DNA of 9,072 nt, from the NCBI GenBank assembly GCA_003649715.1, contig QMSS01000056.1:1-9072 (forward strand). Reading direction: 5' to 3'. Numbering within the stretch: the stretch's first letter is position 1; every line of letters begins with the position of its first letter. Both the position numbers and the translations under genes were made by a program. The notes beneath the pieces were generated by a model. It saw only the letters and a list, made by a program, of their open reading frames with translations. It was not told where the DNA came from and did not search any database. The DNA is from Thermoplasmata archaeon. GTDB lineage: Archaea; Thermoplasmatota; E2; DHVEG-1. Below are positions 5,431 to 9,072 of this stretch, one piece after another.

Positions 5431-7070
5431 AACATACAAGATGGGTGGTATTAATTTTTATTGGAATTCTCCTAGTATCCTCGATTCTACCTCAGAGTAT
5501 GGCTCAGAAAAAAGATAGACTTATAGACAAAATATTGATTAGATTCTTCAAATACACCTATTCCAACAGATTAATCCCAGGATTTGTATTTAACCCATTT
5601 ATCACTCCATGGAAGATCTTTCGTTTAGTAACACCAGATCTTTTTACTGCAACTCCATCCACTGTAGATATAGAGTACCTTAATCAAACAGAAATAATAA
5701 TTGGAGTGAAGGACCCTGAGACTGGGGGATATCAGAGAGCTGATGAGAAACCAATTCAGCCTCTTTTCCCATCAGAATATTTTACCTTCAAGTTGGAAAT
5801 ACCTGAGGAGATACCTAAGGATGCATTGGTTTACACATTTGATCCACCTATGATAAAGAGGGGAGAAAAAACTGAGCTGAAAACAAAACTAACAATTATT
5901 TCAAATATTCCAAAAAATGTGACATTGGCCAAAAACCTGGTGTTTCGTGTAAATGTAACGAAATGGCAGGTAGCATCAAACCTTTGGCTTCCACCAAAGG
6001 AAAGCCGTGGTTTAATACTAGGTACATTAAGAACTGGAAGAGTGGGATACATCAGAATAACATGGCTGCTGGCAGCCAGTAAAATGTTTGGCACCGGATT
6101 TGGATGGCTTAGCGGAAAGCTACTCATAGCACAAACCACTTACATCGACATCATGGTGAAGATAAATCGTTTCCATCTGGCAAAAATAACACCACCACCT
6201 CCAATAGAAATAAGACCAAATCAGCTAGTCTCTATACCAATAGAAATACAAAACCTGGGAAGCCATGTTGACTCCTTCAATTTTGAGGTAAATACAACCG
6301 CAGATACTGGCATAAAGGTCTCTGCACCACCAACCATAACCTTAGCACCCGGGGAAATAGGACATACATCAATAGAGGTTGCATCATCACTAAGATTTCA
6401 CAACCCTGGAACTGTTCAGTCAATAAATATCAAGGCATATTCAGTCTACCAGCCGGAAAAAACCTTTAACAGCACCATTATACTAACAACCCGCGGAATC
6501 TATATATCAGAAACATCATGGGTATACCTCATAGTTTTTTGGACAATAATACTAGTTGGGGTTGCTATCTTCTTTTATAGAGTAAGACGAAAACTAGAAA
6601 AAATATGTAAAAAACCCGAAAAACCTTGGAACCTACCAGAAGAAAAAAAACATTTAGAAAAACTAAAAAAAGAAAACAAGGAGAAGTACATAAAAACACT
6701 ACAAATGATGAGAGAAGAATACATTTCCGCTTTGCTATGGTATAGAAGCTATCAGAAAGCAATGATCAAAAAAATATACAAAAAGAAAATATCTCCTGAG
6801 TTATCTAGAAGAATTTTTTCTAAGTTAAACTCCATGTATAAACAAGTTTTTAAGAAAAAGGAAAAAGAACCAGTTGTAAAAACTAAAAAGAAAGAGAGGA
6901 AAATACCATCGAAAATAGTTGAATTAAAAAAACAACCCCTCGAAGTTATAAAAACATTAGCCGATAAGGTAAAAAAGAAGGCTGAAAGAAACGAAAAAGA
7001 AAGGATAGTTCTTAGAATACAACGTGAACAACAAAAGCAACAAAAAAAAATTAGGAAAAATTTGATATGA
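5427..7070 (+). CDS. surface protein with Ig-like ectodomain, TM helix and basic cytoplasmic tail (gene C)
   Basis: A 547-residue membrane protein related in layout to A and B but longer. The signal peptide is residues 1-26 (core VVLIFIGILLVSSIL, likely cut after SMA). An extra N-terminal segment runs to about 110. The first beta-rich domain (about 115-245) contains LTIISNIPKNVTL, corresponding in position to the TISVNENAPAF segment of A. The NEW3/Ig-like domain (about 260-356) contains VSIPIEIQNLGSHVDSF and ITLAPGE. Where A and B carry the STPGFE signal, C has TRGIYISETSW and then one transmembrane helix (about 365-384). Residues 385-547 are strongly basic (about 43 Lys and 13 Arg against about 20 acidic), predicted helical or coiled-coil, and should face the cytoplasm. 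The two conserved cysteines of A and B are missing. Sequons are at N86, N164, N176, N289 and N348. AGGAGG (5416-5421) precedes the ATG, which overlaps the gene B stop. Function unknown. Confidence 0.85.
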   Translation: MKHTRWVVLIFIGILLVSSILPQSMAQKKDRLIDKILIRFFKYTYSNRLIPGFVFNPFITPWKIFRLVTPDLFTATPSTVDIEYLNQTEIIIGVKDPETGGYQRADEKPIQPLFPSEYFTFKLEIPEEIPKDALVYTFDPPMIKRGEKTELKTKLTIISNIPKNVTLAKNLVFRVNVTKWQVASNLWLPPKESRGLILGTLRTGRVGYIRITWLLAASKMFGTGFGWLSGKLLIAQTTYIDIMVKINRFHLAKITPPPPIEIRPNQLVSIPIEIQNLGSHVDSFNFEVNTTADTGIKVSAPPTITLAPGEIGHTSIEVASSLRFHNPGTVQSINIKAYSVYQPEKTFNSTIILTTRGIYISETSWVYLIVFWTIILVGVAIFFYRVRRKLEKICKKPEKPWNLPEEKKHLEKLKKENKEKYIKTLQMMREEYISALLWYRSYQKAMIKKIYKKKISPELSRRIFSKLNSMYKQVFKKKEKEPVVKTKKKERKIPSKIVELKKQPLEVIKTLADKVKKKAERNEKERIVLRIQREQQKQQKKIRKNLI

Positions 7071-7127
7071 GGAATATCTGATACCTTCAACATCGAATTT
7101 CGAGATAAAAAATCTGAGAGGAGAGAG

Positions 7128-8096
7128 GTGGTGATCTGTTTGAAAAAATCTTATTTATTGTCACCTAAGGGTATCGTGGTCATAGCAGTAATAATTTTTA
7201 TCATAATCCTGGCATTAGCTTTTTTAGGTTTTTTCGGCAGTGGAGATTCTGACAACGATGGCATATCTGACTATGATGAGAAAAACGGGTATGACATCAT
7301 AGTTTACTATATGGATGGGACAAATAAGTCTATTCACGTTACATCAAATCCAAACAAGATAGATACTGATGATGATGGATTAACCGACCTAGCAGAACTG
7401 TTTAACCTAACCAACCCATCTAGTGCAGATACTGATGATGATGGATTAACCGACTACGAGGAACTTATAACATATAAAACACTGCCAAACTACCAAGATC
7501 AGGATCGTGATGGGCTAAAGGACGGGTTGGAGATCAAAGGATGGGATATCACAGTCAGAGGTACAACCATACATGTCAATTCAAATATAACGAGACCTGA
7601 CACTGACCTAGATTTTTTAAATGATGTAGATGAATACAATGCAGGAACCAATCCACTAAGCCCTGATACAGATGGAGACAACGTGTGGGACTCCACAGAT
7701 ATCGATCCACTATGGAATGTAAAGATAACAGTTGACCTGGTTAATTTCACTCTACTAAAAGAAGGAGCAAAACCATATTTCTACATCATCGCCTATGATC
7801 AAGATATCTATACACCAACTGTTTCTGCCTTGTATAATACCACCATTTCTTTAGATGAAGACTATGATCTTATAGAAGCGGACATCAACGATGGTACTGG
7901 GGGAAAAATGCTTCCAATAAGAATATATGCTTTTGACAAAAACTCGCAAACCAATGGATTAGACGATCCCCTAAACATAAATGGATCAAACAACTTATAT
8001 AAGATAGATTATGATGCAGCGTGTTCAGAACAAACATTCACAGTTCAGGGACAGGAAGGCATACTCCAAATAAGAATCATGATAATACGTGAATAA
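7128..8096 (+). CDS. membrane-anchored calcium-binding protein with DxDxDG (TSP3-like) repeats (gene D)
   Basis: Up to 322 residues. A short basic N-terminus and one long hydrophobic helix (about 15-36) make a signal anchor. The rest should be extracellular. Residues 40-195 hold aspartate-rich calcium loops of the thrombospondin type 3/EF-hand-like kind: DSDNDGISD, DTDDDGLTD (twice), DQDRDGLKD, the degenerate DTDLDFLND, and DTDGDNVWD. They form two tandem modules of about 70 residues, each with a GYDI/GWDI plus IHV-x-SN insert. Residues about 196-322 are a beta-rich domain, possibly C2-like, that I cannot assign. The start is uncertain: GTG 7128 is preceded by GGAG with a four-base gap, whereas TTG 7140 follows GGTGATC in the same arrangement as gene A's site; both keep the helix. 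Only 57 bases separate it from gene C, so it is likely co-transcribed. It lacks an STPGFE-type tail. Confidence 0.85.
   Translation: MVICLKKSYLLSPKGIVVIAVIIFIIILALAFLGFFGSGDSDNDGISDYDEKNGYDIIVYYMDGTNKSIHVTSNPNKIDTDDDGLTDLAELFNLTNPSSADTDDDGLTDYEELITYKTLPNYQDQDRDGLKDGLEIKGWDITVRGTTIHVNSNITRPDTDLDFLNDVDEYNAGTNPLSPDTDGDNVWDSTDIDPLWNVKITVDLVNFTLLKEGAKPYFYIIAYDQDIYTPTVSALYNTTISLDEDYDLIEADINDGTGGKMLPIRIYAFDKNSQTNGLDDPLNINGSNNLYKIDYDAACSEQTFTVQGQEGILQIRIMIIRE
7361..7454 (+). repeat. two exact 28-bp copies inside gene D
   Basis: Positions 7361-7388 and 7427-7454 are identical (AGATACTGATGATGATGG followed by ATTAACCGAC), spaced 66 bp apart in frame. They encode the two DTDDDGLTD calcium loops 22 residues apart. 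The identity at silent positions points to a recent duplication or homogenisation within an older repeat array. Confidence 0.85.
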
Positions 8097-8210
8097 AAAA
8101 ACCTATTGTTTGTTTCATAATCATTTCTATCACCCAAATTTTTGTGATAAAATAAAAAAAAGGGATATGGATGAAAATGAAATCACCATAAAAAAATCAG
8201 TGGAGCAGAT
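8097..8210 (+). promoter_or_regulatory. spacer between gene D and the glycosyltransferase
   Basis: T-rich stretches (8106-8116, 8138-8143) may end the gene D transcript. A 6-bp inverted repeat TATCAC (8128-8133) / GTGATA (8144-8149) is followed by A-runs rather than T-runs, so it is not a clear terminator. AT-rich sequence around 8146-8160 could be a TATA element for the next gene. GGAG (8202-8205) is the ribosome site of that gene. Confidence 0.3.
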
Positions 8211-8214
8211 ATGA
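8167..8214 (+). other. possible 15-codon leader ORF before the glycosyltransferase
   Basis: ATG at 8167 opens a 15-residue frame (MDENEITIKKSVEQI) whose TGA overlaps the next ATG as ATGA (8211-8214), the same coupling arrangement used by mfnA-hpt and B-C. Its own ribosome site (GGGAT) is weak. It may be chance, a leader peptide, or the remains of a longer gene. Confidence 0.2.
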
Positions 8215-9072
8215 GTAAGAGATCATATTCTGGTAGGAAGCCACTTATAGGTTTTTTTCCATTGTTTTACAATCTAGCTGAAACTGGACGAGCCATACTA
8301 GTAGCCAAAAGATACATGGAATACGGTGGAGAAGCTGTTTTTTTCAGCCACGGAGGAAGATATGAATACATGGCAGAAGAAATCGGATGTAAAATAGTGA
8401 GGGTGCAGCCAATATACTCAGAAGAATTCATAGAGCATCTATGGAAATGTTCACGTCTGGAAGAACTAAATCCGCCGTTTTCAAAAAAAATACTAGTAGA
8501 GCATGTTGAGAACGAGATACAGGCATACCAGGAAACAGGAGTAAAAATGGTTGTATCAACCAACAATTTCCCATCTACAATATCTGCACGAGCAGCTGGC
8601 ATACCACTTGTCTCAATAACACCCAGGTTTATACCACATTTTACAAAATATCCAGATTATGCCGAGTTTTTTCCTACACAATTCATTCCAGAAAAAATAA
8701 AACTCCTTGTTCTAAACTGGATTTTCCCAAGAGTAAAAACCTGGATACATCCTTTTAACCAGGTTGCAAAAAAATACAATACACCGCGTTTCAAAAACTC
8801 ATATGACCTAGCAAAGGGAGACTACACTCTATACACAGATTTCAAAGAATTCATAGAAGTATATGAAAAAACATCATATTCATTGGAATCAGATAATGAA
8901 TACTACATCGGGCCTATACCACTGGATGAGCTTTTCATCAAAACCATACCAGAAAAAGAGACAAGGGAGATAGAAAAAAAAATAGAAAAACACCTACAAA
9001 AACCAGGACGAAAAATACTACTAACCATGGGAAGCAGCGGAGACAAAAAACTCTTCCTCAAAATACTACAAA
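8211..9072 (+). CDS. GT-B glycosyltransferase (GT1/GT28, UGT/MGT-like), 3' truncated by window
   Basis: The first 287 codons of a gene that runs off the right edge without a stop. The N-terminal Rossmann half is clear: residues 11-20 (PLIGFFPLFY) form the first strand, with ETGRAILVAKRYMEYGGEAVFFSHGG behaving like the G-H-x-x-P-x-x-x-A acceptor region of UGT-like enzymes, though the His is replaced (ETGR). VSTNNFPSTISARAAGIPLVSI (115-136) is the usual 'access to shared precursor' segment. Residues 268-275 (KILLTMGS) followed by SG start the donor-binding C-terminal half, like the 'vyvtfGS' strand in this superfamily. No signal peptide is visible, so it should act on the cytoplasmic side. Substrates could be lipids, polyprenols or other small acceptors; the sequence does not decide. 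GGAG lies five bases before the ATG. The neighbouring surface genes suggest an envelope role, by context only. Confidence 0.82.
   Translation, partial: MSKRSYSGRKPLIGFFPLFYNLAETGRAILVAKRYMEYGGEAVFFSHGGRYEYMAEEIGCKIVRVQPIYSEEFIEHLWKCSRLEELNPPFSKKILVEHVENEIQAYQETGVKMVVSTNNFPSTISARAAGIPLVSITPRFIPHFTKYPDYAEFFPTQFIPEKIKLLVLNWIFPRVKTWIHPFNQVAKKYNTPRFKNSYDLAKGDYTLYTDFKEFIEVYEKTSYSLESDNEYYIGPIPLDELFIKTIPEKETREIEKKIEKHLQKPGRKILLTMGSSGDKKLFLKILQ

Noticed and set aside
7064..7109. Short palindromes around the gene C stop (GATAT/ATATC, TCGAA/TTCGA) as operator sites
   Set aside because: Stems of five bases in AT-rich DNA are common by chance, and no second copy occurs in the window.
8128..8149. Inverted repeat TATCAC/GTGATA as a terminator hairpin
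   Set aside because: The stem is short with a 10-base loop and is followed by A-runs, not T-runs, on the coding strand.
1..9072. CRISPR array, tRNA, rRNA, intact insertion sequence or integrase
   Set aside because: I saw no spaced direct repeats, tRNA cloverleaf, rRNA-like segment, transposase motif or flanking inverted repeats. The only short direct repeats are in gene D, the A/B promoters and the paralogous coding segments.

Overview
This 9.1-kb window is AT-rich archaeal DNA, probably euryarchaeal in the broad sense. The evidence is an archaeal-type hypoxanthine phosphoribosyltransferase, a MfnA-family decarboxylase, a stand-alone PRC-barrel protein, TTTAAATA-type TATA boxes, purine-rich ribosome sites that match the archaeal 16S tail (GGAGG, GGTGAT), and two secreted proteins ending in a PGF-CTERM-like archaeosortase signal (STPGFE, hydrophobic helix, basic tail). 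The species cannot be named from the sequence. MfnA alone does not prove a methanogen.

Left part (1-2417), housekeeping genes. A minus-strand operon encodes a MfnA-type tyrosine/aspartate decarboxylase followed by Hpt, joined by an ATGA stop/start overlap. A PRC-barrel gene diverges from it across a 90-bp promoter region. Positions 1-237 hold no gene but do hold a hairpin with a competing alternative pairing.

Middle gap (2418-3252), 835 bp without a convincing gene. Its left third has a locally higher-GC island with broken open frames on both strands, possibly a decayed gene or an unrecognised RNA. Its right part is very AT-rich and ends in a strong promoter.

Right part (3253-8096), a cell-surface gene cluster on the plus strand. 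Two paralogous secreted proteins (A, 320 aa; B, 331 aa) share a two-domain beta-rich ectodomain and a PGF-CTERM-like tail. Each is preceded by the same 20-bp promoter element. B overlaps (ATGA) a larger relative, C (547 aa), in which the sorting signal is replaced by a transmembrane helix and a 163-residue Lys-rich cytoplasmic tail. Next comes D (322 aa), an N-terminally membrane-anchored protein with two tandem copies of a calcium-binding DxDxDG module. A GT-B glycosyltransferase gene then runs off the right edge.

How they may work together (inference): A and B would sit outside the cell, processed by an archaeosortase. C would carry a similar ectodomain and link it through the membrane to a basic internal tail. 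D would add a calcium-dependent surface component. The glycosyltransferase may modify envelope glycans or lipids. I do not recognise this set as a described system. It is the part of the window most worth following up.
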